Source of the DNA: Stenotrophomonas hibiscicola ATCC 19867
GTDB lineage: Bacteria; Pseudomonadota; Gammaproteobacteria; Xanthomonadales; Xanthomonadaceae
DNA: 64,000 nucleotides
NCBI RefSeq assembly: GCF_000382065.1
Contig: NZ_KB907504.1
Coordinates: 124,001-188,000, forward strand
Direction of reading: 5' to 3'
The notes beneath the pieces were generated by a model that was given only the letters and a program-made list of their open reading frames with translations, did not search any database and was not told where the DNA came from. Shown here piece after piece: positions 1 through 6,411 of this stretch; within the stretch, counting starts at the first letter, position 1, and every line of letters starts with the position of its first letter. The position numbers were made by a program, and so were the translations under genes.

Positions 1-757
1 TGATCTGGCCGTGCGGCAGGCCGAGCATGCCCTCGATATGCGAGAGCGCGGTCTCCCACAGCGCCGCCTCTTCCATGCTCTGCAGCTTGGGCAGGTAAAA
101 GTACGGGCCACGATCCTTCGCCTGCAGGGTGCGGGCGTTGTGGAAGGCGAACACCGCTGCGTCGAACAGGCCACCGGCAAGGAACTGGCCGTCGATGCGC
201 ACGTGCTTTTCATCCAGGTGCCAGCCACGCGGGCGCACGATCAGCACCGCCTGCTCGTCGTACGGGCGCAGCGTGTAGTGCTTGCCATTGGGGGCGGTGT
301 ATTCCAGATCGCCGCGCACCGCCGCCGCCAGCGACTGCTGGCCGGCCAGCAGGTTGCGCCAGGTCGGCGAGGTCGAATCCTCGAAGTCGGCCATGAACAC
401 CTTGGCGCCGGAGTTCAGCGCGTTGATGACCATCTTCGGGTCGGTCGGGCCGGTAATCTCGACGCGGCGGTCCTGCAACGCGGCCGGCAGCGGGGCCACG
501 CGCCAGTCGCCGCTGCGGATGGCGGCGGTGTCCACGCGGAAGTCCGGCAGGCCGCCCTGGTCGAAGAATGCCTGGCGTTCACGGCGGGCCTGCAGCCTCG
601 CCTGCCGGCCCGGTTCCACCGCACGGTGCAGCGACACCAGCAGGGCCAGCAGCGGCGCCGGCAGCAGGGTGTCCTGGCCGGCCACGCGGGTCGCCAGGGC
701 GATGCCGGGGGTAGCCTTCGCGGCGGGGGTGGGAACAGCGGAAGCGACGGCGGACAT
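1..757 (-). CDS. aceB: Malate synthase A, N-terminal part (cut by window edge)
   Basis: Glyoxylate-shunt enzyme condensing glyoxylate and acetyl-CoA to malate in the cytoplasm. About 252 N-terminal residues lie in the window; the C-terminal catalytic half is beyond position 1. The block reading NALNSGAKVFMADFEDS (about residues 105-121) followed by TSPTW, and the later RPRGWHLDEKH segment, are hallmark malate synthase A sequence. The start is the ATG at 757-755, giving a short Ala-rich leader. It is divergent from a LysR regulator 110 bp away, which makes that regulator the obvious candidate for controlling the shunt. An isocitrate lyase gene would be expected just outside the window. Confidence 0.93.
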   Translation of the reverse strand, partial: MSAVASAVPTPAAKATPGIALATRVAGQDTLLPAPLLALLVSLHRAVEPGRQARLQARRERQAFFDQGGLPDFRVDTAAIRSGDWRVAPLPAALQDRRVEITGPTDPKMVINALNSGAKVFMADFEDSTSPTWRNLLAGQQSLAAAVRGDLEYTAPNGKHYTLRPYDEQAVLIVRPRGWHLDEKHVRIDGQFLAGGLFDAAVFAFHNARTLQAKDRGPYFYLPKLQSMEEAALWETALSHIEGMLGLPHGQI

Positions 758-811
758 GGGGCAACTCCAGCGGTGGGGGAACGGCTCCACGGTGCCGCTG
801 GGCCTGAGTAT

Positions 812-832
812 TTGGCAAAACAGTTTTTGCAA
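812..832. promoter_or_regulatory. Candidate operator between aceB and its LysR gene
   Basis: Two 10-bp arms, TTGGCAAAAC (812-821) and GTTTTTGCAA (823-832), form an imperfect inverted repeat (8 of 10 pairs) around one base. It lies in the middle of the 110-bp divergent intergenic region, 36 bp upstream of the LysR start and 55 bp from aceB. LysR-type regulators usually bind such dyads between divergent genes. Binding itself is inferred. Confidence 0.4.
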
Positions 833-867
833 TGTTCTACATAAGTTGTGCTAATACTCGTGACACG

Positions 868-1836
868 ATGAGCACACGCACCCCGCCAAGTCCGCGTTTT
901 TCCTACAAATCTGACCGGCTGAAGCCGTTGCGTGCGTTCTGCCAGACGGTGCGCCTGGGCTCGGTCTCACGGGCGGCTGAGGCACTTTTCGTCAGCCAGC
1001 CGGCGATCAGCCTGCAGTTGCAGGCCCTGGAACGGGAGCTGGGGGTGCCATTGTTCGAACGCAGCGGGCGGCGCCTGGTGCCCAGCCGCGAGGGCCAACT
1101 GCTGTACGAGATGGCGCAGCCGCTGGTGGAGAGCCTGGACGGGCTGGAGGCGCGCTTCCGCGACAAGGTACGCGGCCTGGACGCGGGCGAGCTGAACATC
1201 GCCGCCAACAGCTCGACCATCCTGTACCTGCTGCCGAAGATCGTCGAACGCTTCCGCCTGCACCATCCGGATGTGCGCCTGACCCTGCACAACGCGATCA
1301 GCGCCGACGGCACCGACCTGCTGCGCGAGGATGCCGCCGACCTGGCCATCGGTTCGATGACCGATGTACCGGCCGACCTGACCTACGCCCCGGCCTACCG
1401 CTTCGAACAGGTGCTGATCGCGCCGCACGACCATCCGCTGGCCAGCGGCGGCGAGCTGGAGCTGGCCGACATCGCGCGCTATCCGCTGGTACTGCCGCCG
1501 AAGCGGCAGATCACCTACCGCCTGGTCGACCAGGTATTCCAGCGCCACCGCATTGCCTACACCGTGGCGCTGGAAGTGGGTGGATGGGAAGTGATCAAGC
1601 AGTACGTGGCGATGGGCATGGGCATTTCCATCGTGCCGGCGCTGTGCCTGCACGAAGCCGACCGCGAGCGGCTGGCGGCGCGGTCGATGAAGCGCTGGTT
1701 CCCCGAGCGCAGTTACGGGGTGATCGTGCGCCGCGGCAAGGCACTGTCGGCGCAGGCGCGGGCGTTCATCGAGCTGATCCAGCCGGAGTTGTTCAGTCCG
1801 CGCGATTACGACCAGAGCGGGCATTCGGAGCGGTGA
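868..1836 (+). CDS. LysR-family regulator divergent from aceB (CysB-like)
   Basis: Transcriptional regulator of 322 residues. An N-terminal winged helix-turn-helix (about residues 17-76, including GSVSRAAEALFVSQPAISLQ) is followed by a LysR substrate-binding domain; NIAANSSTILYLLPKIVERF opens that domain. I start at the ATG at 868; an upstream in-frame ATG at 832 would place the leader across the probable operator. The substrate domain most resembles the CysB/Cbl-like branch, but the effector cannot be read from sequence. Its position, divergent from malate synthase, suggests control of the glyoxylate shunt. The family is certain, the target is inferred. Confidence 0.85.
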   Translation: MSTRTPPSPRFSYKSDRLKPLRAFCQTVRLGSVSRAAEALFVSQPAISLQLQALERELGVPLFERSGRRLVPSREGQLLYEMAQPLVESLDGLEARFRDKVRGLDAGELNIAANSSTILYLLPKIVERFRLHHPDVRLTLHNAISADGTDLLREDAADLAIGSMTDVPADLTYAPAYRFEQVLIAPHDHPLASGGELELADIARYPLVLPPKRQITYRLVDQVFQRHRIAYTVALEVGGWEVIKQYVAMGMGISIVPALCLHEADRERLAARSMKRWFPERSYGVIVRRGKALSAQARAFIELIQPELFSPRDYDQSGHSER

Positions 1837-1879
1837 GGGGTGTTCGGCAGGGCTGCGCCCTGCACCCGCCGAAGCCGAA

Positions 1880-2088
1880 GCAACAGCAAAAGCCGGCTAT
1901 CCGTGGGATGGCGGGGTGAGTCCGGTTGCGGGGGACGCCGTAAACCCGTCCATGGGGGCTTGGTCGCGGCATCCATGCCGCTCACACCCCCGCAACCGGA
2001 CCCACCCCGCCTTCGACAGTTGGTCGCTGCTGTTGGTGCCAGCTGCTGTTGGTGGGTGCCGACCGTTGGTCGGCACGGGATCGGATCC
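1880..2088. repeat. Composite intergenic repeat with 25-bp inverted arms, copy 1
   Basis: The 295-bp gap between the two LysR genes holds a repeat that recurs at 14240-14475. The arms at 1910-1934 and 1987-2011 are inverted and differ at one base. Between them lies a smaller dyad (around 1964-1983), and downstream is a GTTGGTGGGTGCCGACC-type palindrome (2046-2075). No coding potential is apparent. It is probably a dispersed, non-autonomous element of this genus. Confidence 0.75.
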
Positions 2089-2131
2089 CATCTCTGATTC
2101 ATTTCCGGCTGACGATGAATAAACTGGCCCC

Positions 2132-3049
2132 ATGTCCATCGAACTGCGCCACCTGCGCTACTTCCTCGCTGTTGCCGATACGCTGCACTTCGGCCAGGCG
2201 GCCGAGCGCCTGGGCATGTCACAGCCGCCGCTCAGCCAGCAGATCCGGCAGCTGGAGGAACTGATCGGCGCGCGCCTGTTCGTGCGAAGCCATCGCCGCG
2301 TGCAGCTGACGCCTGCTGGGGAGCTGCTGCAGGAACGCGCGCGCGCAATCGTGCAGCAGGTGGAAACCGCGGTGGACGAGGTGCAGCGTGCGCAGCGCGG
2401 CGAGCAGGGTGAACTGCATATCGGCCTGACCCGGGCCACGCCGCTGTCGCCACAGATCCCGCGTTCGATCCTGCATTACCGCCAGCAGTATCCGCAGGTG
2501 CGGCTACAGCTGAGCGAGATGAATACGCTGCAGCAGATCGACGCGCTGCTCGATGGTTCACTGGACGTGGGCATCATCCGCAAGCGTGCGTTGCCGCCGG
2601 AACTGGTGGCACACAGCCTGTTCGTCGATCCGCTGGCGCTGATCGTGCATGCCGACCACCCTGCCCTGCGCAGGCTGTCGAAGCAGGGCACGGTGTCGTT
2701 GCGCGACTTCGCGCAGGAGCCGTTCGTGGCATTCCGGCGCAGCGCGGGCGCGGGCATCCACGACCACATGATCGCGTTGTGTGCGGCGGCGGGCTTCACG
2801 CCGCGCATCGTGCAGGAAGCCGGTGAAGCATCGACGTTGATCAGCCTGGCCGCTGCGGGCCTGGGTGCGGCGATCCTGCCGTCGTCGTGCGATCACATCC
2901 GGGTGGAAGGATCGCGCTTCGTGGCGTTGGCCGATGCTGGCGCGCATTCGGAAGTGCAGCTGGCGTGGCATCGCGAACGGGTGACGCCGCTGATCCGAAA
3001 CTTCGCCGGGCTGCTGCGCGGGGCGTTCGCCGGTAGAGTCGACTGTTAG
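2132..3049 (+). CDS. LysR-family regulator facing an MFS exporter gene
   Basis: Regulator of 305 residues with a canonical LysR DNA-binding domain at the extreme N-terminus (MSIELRHLRYFLAVADTLHF, then helix-turn-helix AAERLGMSQPPLSQQIRQLE) and a CatM/BenM-like effector domain (LHIGLTRATPLSPQIPRSI onwards). It is convergent with an MFS transporter 128 bp downstream, the same partnership as E. coli YnfL/YnfM although in another orientation. The last residues (GRVDC) and the stop codon are encoded by the first arm of a REP palindrome that begins at 3031, so the C-terminal tail was probably altered by REP insertion. The inducer is unknown. Confidence 0.86.
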   Translation: MSIELRHLRYFLAVADTLHFGQAAERLGMSQPPLSQQIRQLEELIGARLFVRSHRRVQLTPAGELLQERARAIVQQVETAVDEVQRAQRGEQGELHIGLTRATPLSPQIPRSILHYRQQYPQVRLQLSEMNTLQQIDALLDGSLDVGIIRKRALPPELVAHSLFVDPLALIVHADHPALRRLSKQGTVSLRDFAQEPFVAFRRSAGAGIHDHMIALCAAAGFTPRIVQEAGEASTLISLAAAGLGAAILPSSCDHIRVEGSRFVALADAGAHSEVQLAWHRERVTPLIRNFAGLLRGAFAGRVDC

Positions 3050-3167
3050 TCGACTATCGCGCGCAGCGCGGGTTTTCGCGATCTGATGGAAGAGCAGTCG
3101 ACTGACAGTCGACTCTACCTCGGCAAAGCCGCTACACCGTGGTTGCCGGCCAGCGGCCGGCACTACC
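3031..3167. repeat. REP-like palindromes between LysR and MFS genes
   Basis: A GTAG-starting palindrome with core GTCGACTGTTAGTCGAC (3032-3056) is mirrored by an inverted copy ending GACTCTACC (3095-3119). A second type, GCCGGCCAGCGGCCGGC flanked by GGTT and ACTACC, lies at 3141-3167. The paired, inverted layout is typical of SMAG elements of S. maltophilia. It overlaps the end of the LysR gene and may act as a transcript terminator between convergent genes. Confidence 0.75.
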
Positions 3168-3177
3168 GTGCGTTGGG

Positions 3178-4434
3178 TCACGCGGTCACCGGCTGCGGGG
3201 CGCGGTGCTGCAGCGCCCAGACGATGCCACCACCGATCAGGGTCAGCACCGCGGCGAACGCACACACGCCCCACCAGTCCCAGGCCGCGTAGGCCAGGCC
3301 GCCGACCCCGCCCAGCACGCTGGAGCCCAGGTAGTAGGCGAACAGGTACAGCGCCGACGCTTCCGCGCGCATCGTACCGGCACGGCTGCCGACCCAGCTG
3401 CTGGCCACCGAGTGGCCACCGAAGAAGCCGAACGTGACCAGCGCGATGCCCAGTGCCATCGTGCTCAGCCACGGCATCGCCAGCAGCGCGATGCCGGCGC
3501 CGATCAGCGCGAACGAGATTGACAGGATGCGGCCGCGCCCGTACCGCGTAGCCTGCTGGCCCATCCACGCCGAACTGAAGGTGCCCACCAGGTACACGCT
3601 GAAGATCAGCCCGACCACGGTCTGGCTGAGGTGGTACGGCGGCGCCAGCAGGTGATAGCCCAGGTAGTTGTAGAGGGTGACGAACACGCCCATCAGCACG
3701 AACGAGGTGGCGAACAGCCACGGCAGGCCCGGGTCGGCGAACAGCAGGCGCCAGCGCGACGGCAACTCGCGCAGGCCATCACGGCGGGGATGGAAATGGC
3801 GCGACGGCGGCAGCTGCAGCCACAGCAGCACGGTACTGGCGATGGCGATGATCGAGACCACGCCGATGCCCCAGCGCCAGCCCCAGTGATCGGCGATGAT
3901 GCCGGCCAGCAGGCGCCCGCTCATGCCACCGATGGCGTTGCCGCCGATGTACAGGCCCATCGCCAGGCCCAGCGCGCGGCTGTCCATTTCCTCGACCAGG
4001 TAGGTCATCGCCACTGCCGGCACGCCGCTCAGCGCCAGGCCAAGCAGGGTGCGCAGCACCAGCAGCGTGGTCCAGTCGTCCACCAGCGCCGAGCTCAGCG
4101 ACAGCATGGCCGAGGCCAGCAACGCGACGATCATCAACGGGCGGCGGCCGACCGCATCGGACAGCAGGCCGGCCAACAGCATCGCCACCGCCAGCGTACC
4201 GGTGGTCAGCGACAACGACATCGCGCTGCCTGCGGCCGACACGCCGAAATGGCGGCTGAACTCAGGCAGCAGCGGCTGCACCGTGTACAGCAGGCCGAAG
4301 GTGGAAAAGCCGGCCAGGAACAGTGCCAGCGCGGTGCGACGAAAGGCCGGTGTGCCCTGCTGGATGCGGGTCTCGGCGCTGGGGTCGACAGTGGGGGGGC
4401 GGCGTTCGACGGCCGCCGCGGTTTCGCCAGTCAT
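3178..4434 (-). CDS. MFS transporter, YnfM-like
   Basis: Inner-membrane major facilitator of 418 residues with twelve hydrophobic segments, the usual length for 12-TM drug/metabolite exporters. The cytoplasmic loop after TM2 carries GLLSDAVGRRPLM, the classical MFS motif A (G-x3-D-x2-GRR-x2). The protein begins with about 30 hydrophilic residues before RRTALALFLAGFSTFGLLYTV. It resembles YnfM (putative arabinose/drug proton antiporter group), whose partner in E. coli is a LysR regulator, as here. A 23-bp dyad lies about 100 bp upstream of the start. The substrate cannot be predicted. Confidence 0.85.
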   Translation of the reverse strand: MTGETAAAVERRPPTVDPSAETRIQQGTPAFRRTALALFLAGFSTFGLLYTVQPLLPEFSRHFGVSAAGSAMSLSLTTGTLAVAMLLAGLLSDAVGRRPLMIVALLASAMLSLSSALVDDWTTLLVLRTLLGLALSGVPAVAMTYLVEEMDSRALGLAMGLYIGGNAIGGMSGRLLAGIIADHWGWRWGIGVVSIIAIASTVLLWLQLPPSRHFHPRRDGLRELPSRWRLLFADPGLPWLFATSFVLMGVFVTLYNYLGYHLLAPPYHLSQTVVGLIFSVYLVGTFSSAWMGQQATRYGRGRILSISFALIGAGIALLAMPWLSTMALGIALVTFGFFGGHSVASSWVGSRAGTMRAEASALYLFAYYLGSSVLGGVGGLAYAAWDWWGVCAFAAVLTLIGGGIVWALQHRAPQPVTA

Positions 4435-4530
4435 GGGACCGATGGGCCGGTGGGGGCGGCCAAGCGTGGGAGGGAACGGGCCTCAGACTAGGCCCGTCTA
4501 TCCAGTCGATCCATAACCTGATAGGTCATG

Positions 4531-4553
4531 ATTGATATACGAGAAGTATCAAT
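4531..4553. promoter_or_regulatory. Perfect 7-bp dyad upstream of the MFS gene (LysR-type site)
   Basis: ATTGATA (4531-4537) and TATCAAT (4547-4553) form a perfect inverted repeat with a 9-base spacer. It contains T-N11-A spaced pairs typical of LysR boxes and lies 97 bp upstream of the MFS start, in the gap before the signal peptidase gene. It is the natural candidate target of the LysR protein at 2132-3049. Binding is inferred. Confidence 0.5.
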
Positions 4554-4558
4554 TCAGC

Positions 4559-5185
4559 TTACAGGCGCTGCCACTCGAAGCCGTCGCCCCGGCGGTAGTA
4601 CACCGCCACCGCGCGGCCGTAGAGCTTGTCGGCGTCGACGAAGCCGAAGAAGCGGCCATCGAAGCTGTTGCCGCGGTGGTCACCCAGCACCAGCACCTTG
4701 CCCGCCGGCACCACCAGGTCGGCGATGTCCGGACCGCCGCCCATGTCCAGATCAAGGCGGGCACGTCGCTCGCCGAAGGCTTCCACGTCCTGCAGGTCGG
4801 CCATCTGCAGCGGCTGCCCGTTGATGCTCAGATGGCCTTCGCGCAGCTGCACATGGTCACCGGCCACCGCCGCCACGCGCTTGATCAGGCGGGTGCCGTC
4901 GGCCGGTGAGTCGAAGACCGCCACCTCGCCACGCTGCGGGGTGCCGGTCGCCATCAGTTCCGTGTTGGTGAATGGCAGACGCAGACCGTAGGCGCGCATG
5001 TCCACCACCACCCGGTCGCCGGGCTGCAGGGTCGGCTGCATCGAACCACTCGGCACCACGTAATGGTTGGCCAGGGTATCGCGGGCGGCGGCGAGCAGGC
5101 CGAGCATCACCAGCAGCGGCAATGCTTCCTTCTTCAGCCAGAGCAGCGCGCGTTCGGGAAGGGGAGGACGGGCAACAGCATCCAT
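4559..5185 (-). CDS. lepB: Signal peptidase I
   Basis: Membrane-bound serine peptidase of 208 residues that removes signal peptides from exported proteins on the periplasmic face. One N-terminal transmembrane segment (about residues 20-35) is followed by PSGSMQPTL with nucleophile Ser48, and by GTRLIKRVAAVAGD with the general-base Lys near 102. GDHRGNSFDGRFFG is the conserved C-terminal box. The protein is shorter than E. coli LepB and has one anchor instead of two. I start at the ATG at 5185; the longer reading to 5224 adds 13 residues of non-signal-like sequence. Other genome copies are likely, since the usual lepA-lepB-rnc context is absent. Confidence 0.9.
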   Translation of the reverse strand: MDAVARPPLPERALLWLKKEALPLLVMLGLLAAARDTLANHYVVPSGSMQPTLQPGDRVVVDMRAYGLRLPFTNTELMATGTPQRGEVAVFDSPADGTRLIKRVAAVAGDHVQLREGHLSINGQPLQMADLQDVEAFGERRARLDLDMGGGPDIADLVVPAGKVLVLGDHRGNSFDGRFFGFVDADKLYGRAVAVYYRRGDGFEWQRL

Positions 5186-5255
5186 GACAGGCTCCGGGTG
5201 GGTGGTCGCTGCATCAGACCACACTCGGGCGGGAGAGGTTCCCGCGCCGGCTTGT

Positions 5256-5329
5256 TGTAGAGCCGAGCCCGCGCTCGGCTGCTCTTCGAGTGTCGGTGCA
5301 CGCCAGCCGAGCGTAGGCTCGGCTCTACA
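5256..5329. repeat. SMAG REP pair
   Basis: Two inverted copies of the palindrome TGTAGAGCCGAGC...GCTCGGCT (5256-5280 and 5305-5329) separated by 24 bases, in the 257-bp gap between lepB and the dehydroquinase-like pair. GTAG starts each unit. This is the standard SMAG dimer that can fold into one long hairpin. Confidence 0.8.
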
Positions 5330-5442
5330 TGAAGGGTTACGCAGGTTTTACGCCCCGGTCCGGCCGCGGGCATCGCACCTTTACGGGCAGCACGCGCATC
5401 GTGTGCCCACCGCGCCACACGGCGCATTCCGCAAGGTGTTGT

Positions 5443-5844
5443 ATGACCCTCCTGGTGATCCGCCACGCCTCTTCGTCGGCACCGCGTCCCCAACTGCCGG
5501 CACAGCTGGCCGGCCATCGCGTGCTGTGCAGCGACTGCGCCAGCCTGTCCGAGGTACGCCAGTGCCTGTGCCAGCCGCAGGCGCGCTCGGCCGACTGGGT
5601 ACTGCTGGATGTCGGTGCCGCCGACGAGGCGCAATGGCAGGCCGAAGGTGGCGCGCTGCAGGCGGCGCTGGAACGGCTGCCGGCGCAGTACATCGAGTTG
5701 CAGGCACCCAGCGAACCTGGCCTGGATGCACGCCTGCGCCTGCAGCACGGCCCCGCCGCCGTGGTGGTCGACCAGCGCAGCCAGCAGGCCGGTTACCCGT
5801 TGTCGCTGGCCATTGTCGGCCGCCGCCTGGCGCAGGAGGGCTGA
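5443..5844 (+). CDS. Degenerate type II dehydroquinase-like protein, first of a pair
   Basis: Small cytoplasmic protein of 133 residues. I align its second half to type II 3-dehydroquinate dehydratase (AroQ): ADWVLLDVGAAD matches the family's DFILINPAA strand, LPAQYIELQAPSEP matches IPFIEVHLSN, and AVVVDQRSQQAGYPLSLAIVGRRL matches the last strand and helix. The N-terminal GPNLNLLG-type loop with catalytic Arg and Tyr is missing, and the IEVH histidine is Gln here, so dehydratase activity is unlikely. It ends 3 bp before the next gene, which belongs to the same fold. The start is the ATG at 5443, next to GGTGTTGT rather than a strong ribosome-binding site. The role is unknown; the alignment is by eye. 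Confidence 0.6.
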   Translation: MTLLVIRHASSSAPRPQLPAQLAGHRVLCSDCASLSEVRQCLCQPQARSADWVLLDVGAADEAQWQAEGGALQAALERLPAQYIELQAPSEPGLDARLRLQHGPAAVVVDQRSQQAGYPLSLAIVGRRLAQEG

Positions 5845-5847
5845 GTC

Positions 5848-6294
5848 ATGTCGATCTTCATCATCCGCGGCCCGGAAGCGGCCGGCGCCCTGATCCGCAC
5901 CGCGATGCCGCTGCCGGCACCGGTCCTGAAGTCGCTGGTGCATCGCGCGATCGACGCCGGCACCAGCGTGGCGATCCGCGCCTGCGGTTCGGAACAGGAA
6001 CTGCTCGATGCGCTGCGCGTGGCCGATCACAGCCGTGGCGAGGTGACGCTGCTCGATCCGGGTGCGTGTGCCAACAGTCTGCGCCTGCAGCGGCTGCTGC
6101 CCTATCTGCACAACGCGTACGTAGAGGTGCATGACGACGGCGCAGTGGCCGAGCCCTGCCTGCCGGCCGGTGTCGGCCAGCGCTTGGGCATCGCCGCCGG
6201 CTATGGCGCGCAGAGCTATGTGCTGGCGTTGGATATCGCGCTCGATCACCTCGGGTTGGCCGAGCAGGCCAACCGGGTGCACGTGGGGACGTGA
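5848..6294 (+). CDS. Degenerate type II dehydroquinase-like protein, second of a pair
   Basis: Protein of 148 residues that starts 3 bp after its neighbour and so is co-translated with it. Its similarity to AroQ is clearer: MSIFIIRGPEAAG replaces the family's LLVLNGPNLN start, EVTLLDPGACANSLRLQRLL parallels ILINPAAFTHTSVALRDAL, YVEVHDDG parallels FIEVHLSN, and AAGYGAQSYVLALDIALDHL parallels the ending GLGATGYRLALESAL. His95 of the EVH motif remains, but the Arg-Glu-Pro/Tyr-Gly lid and the HTS motif are lost. A true dehydroquinase is therefore unlikely. The pair may form a mixed assembly with a ligand-binding or structural role; this is inference. Confidence 0.65.
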   Translation: MSIFIIRGPEAAGALIRTAMPLPAPVLKSLVHRAIDAGTSVAIRACGSEQELLDALRVADHSRGEVTLLDPGACANSLRLQRLLPYLHNAYVEVHDDGAVAEPCLPAGVGQRLGIAAGYGAQSYVLALDIALDHLGLAEQANRVHVGT

Positions 6295-6302
6295 TCCGCT
6301 TG

Positions 6303-6370
6303 TGTAGAGCCGAGCCCATGCTCGGCTGCCTTTCCAGGAGCCATCAGCCGAGCGTGGGCTCGGCTCTACA
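6303..6370. repeat. SMAG REP pair
   Basis: Inverted copies of TGTAGAGCCGAGCCCATGC (6303-6327) and its mirror ending GGCTCTACA (6346-6370), immediately after the dehydroquinase-like pair and before the terminator of the M3 peptidase gene. Confidence 0.8.
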
Positions 6371-6377
6371 GAAAGAA

Positions 6378-6403
6378 AAACGGCGGGGTTGCCCCCGCCG
6401 TTT
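6378..6403 (-). terminator. Rho-independent terminator after dcp
   Basis: On the minus strand a hairpin of ACGGCGGGGGC / GCCCCGCCGT type is followed by a run of T residues (the AAAAA at 6376-6380 on the plus strand). It is 8 bp past the dcp stop codon. The A-rich start of the stem also allows function for the plus-strand genes. Confidence 0.8.
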
Positions 6404-6411
6404 CCGCTTTC

